Below, piece by piece: positions 1-9,705 of a DNA stretch of 64,000 nt. Location: contig NZ_CP069159.1 in assembly GCF_016811995.1 (NCBI RefSeq), positions 1,550,001 through 1,614,000 on the forward strand, written 5' to 3'. Numbering within the stretch: position 1 is the first letter of the stretch; each line of letters begins with the position of its first letter. The position numbers were made by a program, and so were the translations under genes. This DNA comes from Citrobacter sp. R56. GTDB lineage: Bacteria > Pseudomonadota > Gammaproteobacteria > Enterobacterales > Enterobacteriaceae. The notes under the pieces were generated by a model. It did no database searches. It had not been told where the DNA came from and saw only the letters and a list, made by a program, of their open reading frames with translations.

Positions 1-1295
1 GAGAGGTATTCCTGGTGGAGCGGCTCAGTTGTCTGCTGGCGGATGATTTGTACATAGCCGCGAATAGCCGTTAGCGGGTTGCGCACTTCATGCGCCACGC
101 CCGCCATCAGTTCTCCGAGGGTGGCGAGTCTTTCCGTTTGCGCCTGCCGACGCTGTTTCTCTTTACGGGCCGTTAAGTCGGAGAAAATGACCAGAGCACC
201 GATTAACTCGCCCCAGGCATTATGAATTCGGCTGGTGGTGACGCGGATCTCAATGGTGCGATCGCGGGCAGGGAAACTGATCTCCTGGGCCAGATGTTCC
301 GTTCCGTGCGCCAGGGTGTCGAGTACCGGGCTGTAAAATTGCGAGTGCGTAAACAGGCTGGCATAAGATTTACCCACCAATTCCTGTTGCGTATAGCCGG
401 TGATTTGTTCTGCTGCGGGATTGATGGTGATGACGTCGCCTTGTCGGTCGATAGCGATAACGCCATCGGCGGCGTTTTCAATGATCAGATCATTAAGGGT
501 TTTGGTCTCCCGCAAGGTTTGCGCCAGGGCGTTGACACTCTGGCTGATTTGCCCCAGTTCACCGGACAGAGAGGGGAGACGCATATGGCTATTTTGCGCA
601 AGAAGCGACAGGCCATCGGTAATTACACCGATGTTAGCGCTGAGTCGCCGTGAAAAAAAGATGATCAGCAACAGGCTACCGATCAGGCCTGCGGCCAACA
701 CCGTGATGATCCTGACGTCCATTTTCCACGCTTGTTGGCGAATGTCTTCGGTCAGTTCGTTGGCCCAGATATAGCCGAGAACATTACCCTGCCGCTCAAT
801 GGGGATCATGGAGTTAAGGATATCGCCCCGTACCTGTTTTCCTGAGTACACCAGCGCAGAATGGCTACTCATGACGTCGCGGCCAGGGTGATCGGGGGAT
901 ATTGTGATGCCGACATTATGTTGATAAAGCGCAGCGGGCGCATAGGTGATAACGGCGTCTAACGCCTGGTTGTAATATCCAGCGCCAATTCCGGGAAACG
1001 CGGCAGTAATACGTTCTGTGATGGGGCCTAACTCAGCATTAAGCGCGCGAATGCGTTCCTCTCGCGGCAGGTCACTATAGAGATTAAAACGATCGCCTAA
1101 TGCATCGTCAAGAAGGCTTAAGACGGCGGACAGTTTTTTCTCTTTTTCGGACAATACTGCTGAACGGCCTTCAGTTTCTACGATATAACCAATAGAAACA
1201 GTGGGTATAATGACCATCAATATGGCCACCAGGATCATCTGGTTTCGCAAGCGTCGTGGGTATAAGCGGCGAATTACCCATTGTAGATAGCGCAT
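1..1295 (-). CDS. atoS: AtoS sensor histidine kinase (C-terminal part beyond window)
   Basis: Membrane sensor kinase of the AtoSC system, which in E. coli responds to acetoacetate and controls short-chain fatty acid (ato) genes. The frame is open from the ATG at 1295 to the window edge, giving about 431 codons. A first membrane segment lies near residues 20-38 (NQMILVAILMVIIPT), followed by a periplasmic part, a second membrane segment, a HAMP-like stretch (FFSRRLSANIG), a PAS region, and the H-box AHEVRNPLTAIRGY with the phospho-acceptor His at residue 402. The ATPase half is outside the window. The N-terminus is four residues longer than E. coli AtoS as I remember it. It is divergent from rcsC, as in E. 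coli. Confidence 0.93.
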   Translation of the reverse strand, partial: MRYLQWVIRRLYPRRLRNQMILVAILMVIIPTVSIGYIVETEGRSAVLSEKEKKLSAVLSLLDDALGDRFNLYSDLPREERIRALNAELGPITERITAAFPGIGAGYYNQALDAVITYAPAALYQHNVGITISPDHPGRDVMSSHSALVYSGKQVRGDILNSMIPIERQGNVLGYIWANELTEDIRQQAWKMDVRIITVLAAGLIGSLLLIIFFSRRLSANIGVITDGLSLLAQNSHMRLPSLSGELGQISQSVNALAQTLRETKTLNDLIIENAADGVIAIDRQGDVITINPAAEQITGYTQQELVGKSYASLFTHSQFYSPVLDTLAHGTEHLAQEISFPARDRTIEIRVTTSRIHNAWGELIGALVIFSDLTARKEKQRRQAQTERLATLGELMAGVAHEVRNPLTAIRGYVQIIRQQTTEPLHQEYL

Positions 1296-1463
1296 GCTGA
1301 ATTCCATGTTGTGTTTTTCAGGCAAACGCCGATTATCGGTGATTAGGGCGTAAGTTTCTCAGCGGTGCATCATATTCCCGTCATGAGAGACCATTGCGAC
1401 GTCGGTCATTTACCGCTACCTTAATCACACTCTATTTACATCCTGAGGCGGAGCTTCGCCCTT

Positions 1464-4310
1464 TTGAAATACCTTGCTTCCTTCCGCACCACCCTGAAAG
1501 TGTCGCGCTACCTGTTCAGGGCGTTGGCGTTATTAATCTGGCTTTTGATTGCGTTTGCTTCGGTGTTTTACATCGTGAATGCGCTGCATCAGCGAGAGTC
1601 AGAAATTCGTCAGGAGTTTAATCTCAGTTCCGATCAAGCCCAGCGCTACATTCAGCGTACTTCAGACGTGATGAAAGAGCTGAAGTACATTGCTGAAAAT
1701 CGCCTCACGGCGGAAAACGGCGTGATGTCTTCGCGGGCGCGGGACGAAAAGGCCGAAGTGCCCACTTTCGAACCACTTTTCGCTGACTCCGACTGCGCCG
1801 CCATGAGCAATATGTGGCGGGGATCGCTGGAGTCGCTGTCCTGGTTTATGCGCTACTGGCGCGACAATTTCTCCGCTGCTTACGACCTGAATCGCGTATT
1901 TCTGATCGGTAGCGATAACCTCTGTATGGCGAATTTTGGTCTGCGCGATATGCCTGTTGAGCGTGATGCGGCGTTGAAAGCGCTGCACGAGCGTATCGTC
2001 AAGTACCGTAACGCGCCCCAGGAAGAGAGCGGGAATAACCTCTTTTGGATAGGTCAGGGACCGCGGCCGGGCATCGGCTATTTTTATGCGCTGACGCCGG
2101 TCTATCTGGCTAATCGTCTGCAGGGGCTGCTCGGCGTTGAACAGTCTATTCGCATGGAAAACTTTTTCACGCCAGGCAGTCTCCCCATGGGGGTAACGAT
2201 TCTGGATGAAAATGGTCACGCCTTAATTTCGCTGACCGGTCCGGATGGCAATATCAAAGCGGAACCGCGCTGGATGCAGGAGCGCTCCTGGTTTGGCTAC
2301 ACGCCAGGTTTTCGCGAGCTGGTGCTGAAGAAAAATCTGCCGCCGTCGTCCCTGAGTATTGTCTACTCGGTGCCTGTCGATCTGGTGCTCGAGCGCATCC
2401 GTATGCTGATCCTTAACGCAATTATACTGAATGTGCTGGTCGGGGCTGCCTTGTTTACGCTGGCGCGCATGTATGAACGGCGGATTTTTATTCCGGCGGA
2501 AAGCGACGCCCAGCGCCTGGAAGAACATGAACAGTTCAACCGTAAAATTGTTGCCTCCGCGCCCGTGGGGATCTGTATTTTGCGCACCATCGACGGCATC
2601 AATATCCTCAGTAATGAACTTGCGCATACCTACCTTAATATGCTCACCCATGAGGATCGCCAGAGGCTGACGCAAATTATCTGCGGCCAGCAGGTCAACT
2701 TTGTGGACGTGTTGACCAGCAATAACACGAACCTGCAAATTAGCTTTGTGCATTCACGCTATCGCAATGAAAACGTGGCGATTTGCGTGCTGGTGGATGT
2801 GAGCGCCCGCGTGAAGATGGAAGAATCGTTGCAGGAGATGGCGCAGGCGGCTGAACAGGCCAGCCAGTCCAAATCGATGTTCCTCGCCACGGTCAGCCAT
2901 GAACTGCGCACACCGTTGTACGGAATTATCGGTAACCTCGATCTGCTGCAAACCAAAGAGCTGCCGAAAGGTGTGGATCGCTTGGTGACGGCGATGAACA
3001 ACTCCTCCAGCCTGCTGCTAAAAATCATTAGCGACATTCTCGATTTCTCGAAAATCGAGTCTGAGCAGTTGAAGATTGAGCCACGCGAGTTTTCACCCCG
3101 GGAAGTGATGAGCCATATTACGGCAAACTATTTGCCGCTGGTGGTGCGTAAACAGCTAGGACTGTATTGCTTTATCGAACCGGATGTTCCGGTCACGCTG
3201 AATGGCGATCCGATGCGTCTGCAGCAGGTTATTTCCAACCTGCTCAGCAATGCCATTAAATTTACCGATACGGGCTGCATTGTGCTGCATGTGCAGTGTA
3301 ACGGCGACTATCTCAGCATTCGGGTGCGCGACACGGGGGTGGGTATTCCGGCGAAAGAAGTGGTGCGCTTGTTCGATCCTTTCTTCCAGGTGGGAACCGG
3401 GGTGCAGCGGAACTTCCAGGGAACGGGCCTGGGGCTGGCGATCTGCGAAAAACTGATCAGCATGATGGACGGCGATATCTCCGTGGATTCAGAACCCGGC
3501 ATGGGAAGCCAGTTTACGCTGCGTATCCCTCTGTATGGCGCGCAATTCCCGGTGCGAAAAGCCGTGGACGGCCTTGCGAAAACCCGTTGCTGGCTGGCGG
3601 TGCGTAACGCCTCGTTGGCCCATTTTGTGGAGTCCAGCCTGGCGCGTAACGGCGTGCAGGTGCTCCGCTATGACGGTCAGGAACCGGCGCCAGATGACGT
3701 ATTGATAACGGATGATGAGCTGGAGCAGCCGTGGCTGGGGCGTGCCGCCGTGATCTTCTGCCGTCGCCATATCGGGATACCGGTGGAAAGAGCGGCGGGC
3801 GAGTGGGTGCATAGCGTTGCGTCGCCGCACGAATTACCGGGTTTACTGGCGCGTATTTACAGTATTGAGCTGGACAGTGAAGACGCCTCAACGGCGCTGA
3901 CGGCGCCTGAGAAAGTGGGCGATGCCAATGATGATATGATGATTCTGGTGGTGGACGATCATCCTATCAACCGCCGTCTGCTGGCCGATCAGTTAGGATC
4001 GCTTGGATATCAGTGCAAAACGGCAAATGACGGCGTTGATGCCCTGAATGTACTGAGCAAAAATGCTATCGATATTGTGCTTAGCGACGTCAATATGCCG
4101 AATATGGATGGCTATCGCCTGACACAGCGTATTCGTCAGTTAGGGCTGACGCTGCCGGTGGTTGGCGTGACGGCCAACGCGCTGGCGGAAGAGAAACAAC
4201 GTTGTCTGGAGTCGGGTATGGATAGCTGCTTGTCGAAACCGGTCACCCTGGATGTATTGCAACAGACGCTGGCGCTCTATGCTGAGCGGGTTAGAAAAAT
4301 GCGGACATAA
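1464..4310 (+). CDS. rcsC: RcsC hybrid sensor histidine kinase
   Basis: Hybrid kinase at the head of the Rcs envelope-stress phosphorelay; it passes phosphate to RcsD and then RcsB. 948 aa, against 949 in E. coli. Order: membrane segment (about 20-42), large periplasmic domain, second membrane segment (about 314-336), H-box SHELRTPLYG with His479, the ATPase boxes (NLLSNAIKF, DTGVGIP, GTGLGLAI), an RcsC-specific linker domain (about 705-800), and a receiver domain with Asp875 in LSDVNMPNMDG. The start is a TTG preceded by GGAG; it gives the same N-terminus as E. coli RcsC (KYLASFRTTLK). It converges on rcsB with a REP pair between them. Confidence 0.97.
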   Translation: MKYLASFRTTLKVSRYLFRALALLIWLLIAFASVFYIVNALHQRESEIRQEFNLSSDQAQRYIQRTSDVMKELKYIAENRLTAENGVMSSRARDEKAEVPTFEPLFADSDCAAMSNMWRGSLESLSWFMRYWRDNFSAAYDLNRVFLIGSDNLCMANFGLRDMPVERDAALKALHERIVKYRNAPQEESGNNLFWIGQGPRPGIGYFYALTPVYLANRLQGLLGVEQSIRMENFFTPGSLPMGVTILDENGHALISLTGPDGNIKAEPRWMQERSWFGYTPGFRELVLKKNLPPSSLSIVYSVPVDLVLERIRMLILNAIILNVLVGAALFTLARMYERRIFIPAESDAQRLEEHEQFNRKIVASAPVGICILRTIDGINILSNELAHTYLNMLTHEDRQRLTQIICGQQVNFVDVLTSNNTNLQISFVHSRYRNENVAICVLVDVSARVKMEESLQEMAQAAEQASQSKSMFLATVSHELRTPLYGIIGNLDLLQTKELPKGVDRLVTAMNNSSSLLLKIISDILDFSKIESEQLKIEPREFSPREVMSHITANYLPLVVRKQLGLYCFIEPDVPVTLNGDPMRLQQVISNLLSNAIKFTDTGCIVLHVQCNGDYLSIRVRDTGVGIPAKEVVRLFDPFFQVGTGVQRNFQGTGLGLAICEKLISMMDGDISVDSEPGMGSQFTLRIPLYGAQFPVRKAVDGLAKTRCWLAVRNASLAHFVESSLARNGVQVLRYDGQEPAPDDVLITDDELEQPWLGRAAVIFCRRHIGIPVERAAGEWVHSVASPHELPGLLARIYSIELDSEDASTALTAPEKVGDANDDMMILVVDDHPINRRLLADQLGSLGYQCKTANDGVDALNVLSKNAIDIVLSDVNMPNMDGYRLTQRIRQLGLTLPVVGVTANALAEEKQRCLESGMDSCLSKPVTLDVLQQTLALYAERVRKMRT

Positions 4311-4313
4311 AAA

Positions 4314-4396
4314 TGCCGGAGGGCGGTTTCGCCTTATCCGGCTTTTGGGTCTGATATTATCAACGTCTAAGCCTGACAGGCATCGCGCCATCAGGC
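4314..4396. repeat. Pair of REP-like palindromes (BIME) between rcsC and rcsB
   Basis: Two imperfect palindromes lie in the convergent intergenic gap. The first has arms GCCGGA and TCCGGC around a GC-rich centre; the second has arms GCCTGA and TCAGGC around CAGGCATCGCGCCA. Both resemble enterobacterial REP units. Neither has a good T-run, so they are not simple terminators, although REP pairs often protect mRNA 3' ends. Confidence 0.7.
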
Positions 4397-4415
4397 TCGT
4401 GACGGTCAATAGTTA

Positions 4416-5066
4416 TCAATCTTTGTCGTTTGGACTCAGCGTTACCGAAGAGAGGTAGTTCAGCAGCGCGATATCGTTCTCCACGCCCAGCTTCATCATC
4501 GCCGATTTCTTCTGGCTACTGATGGTCTTGATGCTGCGGTTTAGCTTCTTGGCAATCTCCGTCACCAGGAAACCTTCGGCGAACAGACGCAGGACTTCAC
4601 TCTCTTTCGGTGACAAACGTTTGTCACCGTAACCGCTCGCGCTGATTTTTTCCAGCAGGCGAGAAACGCTTTCCGGGGTGAATTTTTTGCCCTTTTGCAG
4701 CGCGGCCAGCGCTTTTGGCAAGTCGGTAGGGGCGCCTTGTTTCAGGACGATGCCCTCAATATCGAGATCCAGCACGGCGCTCAGGATCGCCGGGTTGTTG
4801 TTCATGGTCAGAACAATGATCGACAGGCTCGGGAAATGGCGCTTGATATATTTGATCAAGGTGATCCCGTCACCGTATTTATCCCCCGGCATTGAGAGGT
4901 CGGTGATTAAAACATGCGCATCCAGTTTAGGGAGATTGTTGATCAGTGCTGTGGAGTCTTCAAATTCGCCGACAACATTCACCCACTCGATTTGTTCAAG
5001 TGATTTGCGAATACCGAACAGTACAATCGGATGGTCATCGGCAATAATTACGTTCATATTGTTCAT
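4416..5066 (-). CDS. rcsB: RcsB response regulator
   Basis: DNA-binding regulator of the Rcs phosphorelay, controlling capsule, motility and envelope genes. 216 aa, full length, nearly identical to E. coli RcsB. Receiver domain residues 1-120 with phospho-acceptor Asp56 (HVLITDLSMP), then a LuxR-type helix-turn-helix (LSPKESEVLRLFAEG to KTISSQKKSAMMKLG). The ATG at 5066 is chosen because it starts the conserved MNNMNVIIADDHP; the frame stays open 15 codons further upstream, but that stretch overlaps the end of rcsD and is not conserved. Lies 16 bases after rcsD and is probably cotranscribed, with a further promoter inside rcsD known from E. coli. Confidence 0.97.
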   Translation of the reverse strand: MNNMNVIIADDHPIVLFGIRKSLEQIEWVNVVGEFEDSTALINNLPKLDAHVLITDLSMPGDKYGDGITLIKYIKRHFPSLSIIVLTMNNNPAILSAVLDLDIEGIVLKQGAPTDLPKALAALQKGKKFTPESVSRLLEKISASGYGDKRLSPKESEVLRLFAEGFLVTEIAKKLNRSIKTISSQKKSAMMKLGVENDIALLNYLSSVTLSPNDKD

Positions 5067-5082
5067 GTATTGGGCTACCTTG

Positions 5083-7752
5083 CTACAGCAAGCTTTTGAC
5101 GTAAGCGTCAATGTCGCTGATGTATTTTTCTATACCTGGAGCATCTTTCTCACGAATAAGATGTTCCAGCGTTTCACATAACTGCTTGCCGGGTACCAGA
5201 TTAAGCATGGCAAACACCCCTTTCAGGCGGTGGGCCGTTTGGGCCAGCGCAGCAAAATCGCTGGTTTCCGCCTCAGTATACAACCTCTTAACATCATCCG
5301 GTACTGTGTCTACAAATAGCGCGTAATAACCGCTGGCATGAAGTTCGGCGTTTTCATCTCCTCCCAGAGGGGACTCTGGAATTTCTTCCTGCGCCAGTTG
5401 CTCTTCGATAAGTTGTAAGACAGCTTCCTGCATAGCATTGCTCATATTAAAGTTGACGCGCAGTTGGCCAGGGCCGATTTTTCGCACGCCTGACTCATCA
5501 TCGCTTAAAAGCAAGCCCGAGGCAGTAAGATTAGACGGATTATCCGTTAAAAAGAGATCATATTCTTGACTTACCAGCCGTTCGTCCGGAGTGAGGCACG
5601 TCGCGCCCCAGTTTTCCAGCTGGCGAACCACAATGTTGCGCACGTCGTTAGAGGTGACATCAACCATCACACAAACGTCATCAAGCAGGCGCTCTTCGAC
5701 TTCAGCATGCTGGTCGTGCGGCGTCATTTTAACATGGACGGTATAGCGCGTGCCGAGCGTTTCCCGCGTTTTGATATTCAAATGACCGCCGAGTTTGCGG
5801 GCTAACTGATCGCACAACCAGAAGGTGAGTGGGTTCGCTTTGCCGTAACGGTCGCCCTGCGTTTCATTAATATACGGGAAATGCAGATTATCTATTTCAT
5901 TCGGCGCCACACCTTCACCGGTATCCAGAATGCGGAAGGTCAGACGTTCTTCTGCGGACTCGTCCTGATCAACTTCAAGGGTAATTTTACCGATCTGAGT
6001 CGTGGTGACGGCGTACTGGATGAGCAGCAGTAAGATCCGGCGCAGAGCGTCGCGATCGCCACGGCGCTCGTCGCTGGCGTTAAGGTGGTTATTGATCAAC
6101 AGTTGTAGCCCTTTGCGCTTAATTACCGGCAGGACCTCCGGCACGACTTCGTCGATCAGCGCCTGAACAGAGAACAGTGTCGATTCACTCTTCCAGCTAT
6201 CATTCTCCAGAATGTTCGCGAGTTGAATTTCATCCACCATACGTACCAGCACATCGGCCTGATTAGCCAGTTTTTGGCTGTCAGGGGTATTCAATGCGGC
6301 GGCGTTAACCGCCAGCATCCGTACCGGCTCTTTCAATGCCGCGCCGATATTCTGCATAAATGCGGCACGACCCTGCTGGTTTTTCTCATACAACCGCTGT
6401 GCCTGCTTAAGCTTCTTATTGACCAGTACCTCACGATCCTGATCGCGGATGATAAAGATCTGGGTGCGCGGCGCAATCTGGCTACGAAACAGGCGAATTT
6501 CATACAGCTCGTTATTGATGGTGGCCTGAATGATCCCCTGATGCTGTTCCGCCATGCTGGTGATGTTCTGCAAATTTAAGTGTGGCAGCAGATGATCGGC
6601 AATTTTATTGCTGATCACCGTCCGATTGGCTTCCTGGTCATGAACCAACAGACCGAGAGGCAGCAGGGAGACAATCTCTTCATTTATTGCACGCAGAATA
6701 CGCAGTTCATTATTTGCCGCGGTATTGGGCGCAACCTCCGTCGAGCGACCTGGCTGGTGGCGGAAGGTGGTGTAACCAAACAACGCCAGCGCGAGCAGAC
6801 CAATATTGAGCAGCAACGGCAGCAGGATATTTTGCAGCGTATCAAGCAGCAGCGTCCCGAAAGGCACCAGCCAGACCAGACGCATATCGGTTGAGTTCAG
6901 GGCTGATGAAATTTCAATTTTAGCGCTGTTAAAACTGATGCTGACGCTGTCTGGCGACTCTTTTTCATTATTATGTACGGTCGTTGGCGTGGCGTCAGGC
7001 TCAAGACGAAAGCTGTCCAGCGGCATGCCAGGTGGGATCAGATCGTTAATCGGCAGATCGAATGCGACCACGGTCGCCAGATGTCCGGGTTGGTTAAAGG
7101 TGGTGCGTAACGTGAAGTAATGCCCGTTTTGCCATGTCAGATGACGCAGAGAAGAGAAACTTTCTCTTTCATCAAGCGCGTTCGCTTGTTGCAGCATTTC
7201 CGCGCGTCGCGAGTCGACGATATTACCAATAGTCGACTCTTTAAAGCCGGACGCGAGATCTTTAAGCGGCAATGTGGAGATGAGGATTAAGCTGTTGTCC
7301 TGCCCGTTCAGGTAATACATGGACCACGGTACTGTCTCGGCACCCCACAACGTATCCAGATAGGTTGAAATACGCTGGGTCATTTCCAGCGTTGAACTGT
7401 CATGGGAGCCAAAAATGAGGGCCTCGGTCTTACGACGCGGTTTCTCCAGATAGTAGACATCTTGTTTCAGCCGCGTTTCTTGCAGACCTTCCCCTGTTGA
7501 AGGGTTAGCGGTTGCGGCGATGTTGTCATAAATTTGCCACGTTACGTAGCGCCAGGTATCGACCCGCTTATGCAGCGCGTGGGTGATATCGACAATCTGA
7601 TAGCTTTTATCTTTCAACCAGGCATTCACGGCGCTTTGCACCATAACACCCATCGTCACCAACAACACAATGATCAGTAATAAGAAGAAACGGGTAATGC
7701 TTCCCGGCAGAAGGGAGAATCGGGTAGAAACCGTTGTGTCAGTCTGACGCAT
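5083..7752 (-). CDS. rcsD: RcsD phosphotransfer protein
   Basis: Inner-membrane histidine phosphotransferase that relays phosphate from RcsC to RcsB. 889 aa, one residue shorter than E. coli RcsD. Membrane segments near residues 20-40 and 305-330 enclose a periplasmic domain; then come a PAS-like region, a degenerate kinase-like domain lacking the H-box histidine, a receiver-like segment, and the C-terminal HPt domain with the phospho-acceptor His841 in AQTAHRLKGVF. Operon with rcsB. Confidence 0.96.
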   Translation of the reverse strand: MRQTDTTVSTRFSLLPGSITRFFLLLIIVLLVTMGVMVQSAVNAWLKDKSYQIVDITHALHKRVDTWRYVTWQIYDNIAATANPSTGEGLQETRLKQDVYYLEKPRRKTEALIFGSHDSSTLEMTQRISTYLDTLWGAETVPWSMYYLNGQDNSLILISTLPLKDLASGFKESTIGNIVDSRRAEMLQQANALDERESFSSLRHLTWQNGHYFTLRTTFNQPGHLATVVAFDLPINDLIPPGMPLDSFRLEPDATPTTVHNNEKESPDSVSISFNSAKIEISSALNSTDMRLVWLVPFGTLLLDTLQNILLPLLLNIGLLALALFGYTTFRHQPGRSTEVAPNTAANNELRILRAINEEIVSLLPLGLLVHDQEANRTVISNKIADHLLPHLNLQNITSMAEQHQGIIQATINNELYEIRLFRSQIAPRTQIFIIRDQDREVLVNKKLKQAQRLYEKNQQGRAAFMQNIGAALKEPVRMLAVNAAALNTPDSQKLANQADVLVRMVDEIQLANILENDSWKSESTLFSVQALIDEVVPEVLPVIKRKGLQLLINNHLNASDERRGDRDALRRILLLLIQYAVTTTQIGKITLEVDQDESAEERLTFRILDTGEGVAPNEIDNLHFPYINETQGDRYGKANPLTFWLCDQLARKLGGHLNIKTRETLGTRYTVHVKMTPHDQHAEVEERLLDDVCVMVDVTSNDVRNIVVRQLENWGATCLTPDERLVSQEYDLFLTDNPSNLTASGLLLSDDESGVRKIGPGQLRVNFNMSNAMQEAVLQLIEEQLAQEEIPESPLGGDENAELHASGYYALFVDTVPDDVKRLYTEAETSDFAALAQTAHRLKGVFAMLNLVPGKQLCETLEHLIREKDAPGIEKYISDIDAYVKSLL

Positions 7753-8066
7753 TCGTGTTTATGACCTGTTAACAAGGCGAAAGGAGATAGGGCAGTATAA
7801 AGGGTAATGTGTGAATTTCCAGACTCTCGCCTCTTACCGACACTGCATTTCCGTCTGCCTGAGGGATCAGCATTGCTACTGTATAAATGTGTACATCGCA
7901 TGAAATGGGGTACACATATTTAGGAAAATACTGAAAAATGCAGCATTAAATAACAAGATAATATTTTTGACATTAATTCTGAGCGTGCGTGGAAGAAAAC
8001 GCTGAATTTCCGTGACTCTTTTTTACGTCGTAGCACAATGTGAAGGGGAACAGTGTAAAGAAGGGT
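7753..8066. other. rcsD-micF intergenic region, no gene seen
   Basis: About 310 bases upstream of rcsD and beyond the end of micF. It becomes AT-rich toward micF. It should hold the rcsD promoter, but I cannot pick one with confidence. Short open frames here lack ribosome sites and family resemblance. Confidence 0.5.
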
Positions 8067-8160
8067 AAAAAAAAACCGAATGCAGTGCATTCGGCTGAAA
8101 TAGGGGTAAACAGACATTCAGAAATGAATGACGGTAATAAATAAAGTTAATGATGATAGC
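8067..8160 (-). ncRNA. micF: MicF small RNA
   Basis: Antisense RNA that represses ompF translation with Hfq. The transcript begins GCTATCATCATTAAC, matching E. coli MicF as I remember it, and is about 93 nt. It ends in a perfect hairpin with arms CCGAATGCA and TGCATTCGG followed by nine U, an intrinsic terminator. Divergent from ompC, sharing its OmpR-controlled regulatory region, exactly as in E. coli. ompF is outside this window. Confidence 0.95.
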
Positions 8161-8309
8161 GTCTTTATTTTAGTGATCGGCGAGTTTTTTGTTTTGTCAT
8201 TCAGTGCTATGAATTTTCCGTATGTAACATTCTGTTTTTAAAATGAAAATTAATGCATCTTGTTAATTCGTGCTTATTTTTTGCATTTTCCGATTTAAAA
8301 AAAGTTCCA

Positions 8310-8380
8310 CGAAATTAACATTTAGAAACATCTATGCCGATAAATGAAACATTTTAAAAGTTTTAGTATCATATTCGTGT
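8310..8380 (+). promoter_or_regulatory. ompC promoter with OmpR-binding region
   Basis: This stretch matches the E. coli ompC upstream region nearly base for base (TAGAAACATCTAT, then GATAAATGAAACATTTTAAA, then AGTATCATATTCGTG). The GAAACAT repeats are the known OmpR boxes, and the -10 lies near AGTATCAT. OmpR control is carried over from E. coli. Confidence 0.8.
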
Positions 8381-8465
8381 TGGATTATTCTGTCATTTTG
8401 AGGAGAATGAAGTTGCCGACTGGTTAATGAGGGTTAACCAGTATGCAGTGGCAATAAAAAAAGCA

Positions 8466-8481
8466 AATAAAGGCATATAAC
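8466..8481 (+). promoter_or_regulatory. Predicted MicC sRNA target in the ompC leader
   Basis: AATAAAGGCATATAAC, just upstream of the ompC ribosome site GAGGG, is the segment that pairs with MicC in E. coli. It is conserved here, so MicC-type repression of ompC is likely if the host has micC, which is not in this window. Confidence 0.6.
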
Positions 8482-8495
8482 AGAGGGTTTACAAA

Positions 8496-9590
8496 ATGAA
8501 AGTTAAAGTACTGTCCCTCCTGGTACCGGCTCTGCTGGTAGCGGGTACCGCGAATGCGGCCGAAATTTATAACAAAGACGGCAACAAATTAGATCTGTAC
8601 GGTAAAGTCGACGGTCTGCACTATTTCTCCGATGACGACCGCGTTGATGGCGATCAGACCTACATGCGTCTCGGCTTCAAAGGCGAAACCCAGGTAAATG
8701 ACCAACTGACCGGTTACGGCCAGTGGGAATACCAGATTCAGGGTAACACGTCTGAAAACCAAAATGATTCCTGGACCCGTCTGGCGTTTGCCGGTCTGAA
8801 ATTCGGTGATGCCGGTTCATTCGACTACGGTCGTAACTACGGTGTGGTTTACGATGTAACCTCCTGGACCGACGTTCTGCCGGAATTCGGCGGCGACACC
8901 TACGGTTCTGACAACTTCATGCAACAGCGTGGTAACGGCTTCGCGACCTACCGTAACTCTGACTTCTTCGGTATGGTTGATGGCCTGAACTTCGCTATCC
9001 AGTATCAGGGTAAAAACGGTAGCCCAAGCGGTGAAGACCAGACGAACAACGGTCGCGATGCTCTGAGACAGAACGACGAAGGTGTTGGCGGTTCTATCAC
9101 TTATGATATCGGTGAAGGCTTCGGTATCGGTGCTGCGGTTTCTGGTTCTAACCGTACCTTTGATCAGAACAACTCTGGTTTTATCGGTACCGGCGATCGT
9201 GCTGAAACCTACACCGGTGGTCTGAAATATGACGCCAACAACGTTTACCTGGCTGCACAATACACCCAGACTTACAACGCGACTCGCACTGGCGATCTGG
9301 GTTGGGCTAACAAAGCACAGAACTTCGAAGTGGTTGCACAGTACCAGTTCGACTTCGGTCTGCGTCCGTCCGTTGCCTACCTGCAGTCCAAAGGTAAAGA
9401 CCTGGGCCGTGGCTACGGCGATCAGGACATCGTGAAATATGTTGATGTTGGCGCGACTTACTACTTCAACAAAAACATGTCCACCTATGTTGATTACAAA
9501 ATCAACCTGCTGGATGACAACCGCTTTACCAACGATGCTAAGATCAGCACCGATGACATCGTCGCTCTGGGCCTGGTTTACCAGTTCTAA
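8496..9590 (+). CDS. ompC: Outer membrane porin OmpC
   Basis: Trimeric general diffusion porin of the outer membrane. 364 aa with a 21-residue signal peptide ending VAGTANA before [16 protein letters not shown]. It has the porin marks: alternating beta-strand pattern, the constriction loop segment [19 protein letters not shown], and the C-terminal phenylalanine (VALGLVYQF). Surface loops are shorter than in Salmonella OmpC and rich in N and G, the usual variable parts. Good GAGGG ribosome site. Regulated by OmpR and probably by MicC (see upstream entries). Confidence 0.97.
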   Translation: MKVKVLSLLVPALLVAGTANAAEIYNKDGNKLDLYGKVDGLHYFSDDDRVDGDQTYMRLGFKGETQVNDQLTGYGQWEYQIQGNTSENQNDSWTRLAFAGLKFGDAGSFDYGRNYGVVYDVTSWTDVLPEFGGDTYGSDNFMQQRGNGFATYRNSDFFGMVDGLNFAIQYQGKNGSPSGEDQTNNGRDALRQNDEGVGGSITYDIGEGFGIGAAVSGSNRTFDQNNSGFIGTGDRAETYTGGLKYDANNVYLAAQYTQTYNATRTGDLGWANKAQNFEVVAQYQFDFGLRPSVAYLQSKGKDLGRGYGDQDIVKYVDVGATYYFNKNMSTYVDYKINLLDDNRFTNDAKISTDDIVALGLVYQF

Positions 9591-9610
9591 TTGTCGGTTT
9601 TGTCACCTAA

Positions 9611-9631
9611 AGGGCCTGCGGGCCCTTTTTT
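9611..9631 (+). terminator. ompC intrinsic terminator
   Basis: Arms AGGGCC and GGCCCT with a 4-base loop, followed by a run of T. Confidence 0.85.
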
Positions 9632-9705
9632 AATGCCTTTATTCCGGCGTACAAATAACTGTTTTTGGTGTACTCTTGCGCCCGTTCGCATGAGGATAAT
9701 CACGT

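Noticed and set aside
222..774. Plus-strand frames inside atoS
   Set aside because: The minus frame reads AtoS continuously through this stretch, so these are shadows.
3202..3891. Additional frames inside rcsC on both strands
   Set aside because: RcsC is continuous here with all kinase motifs; the others are shadows.
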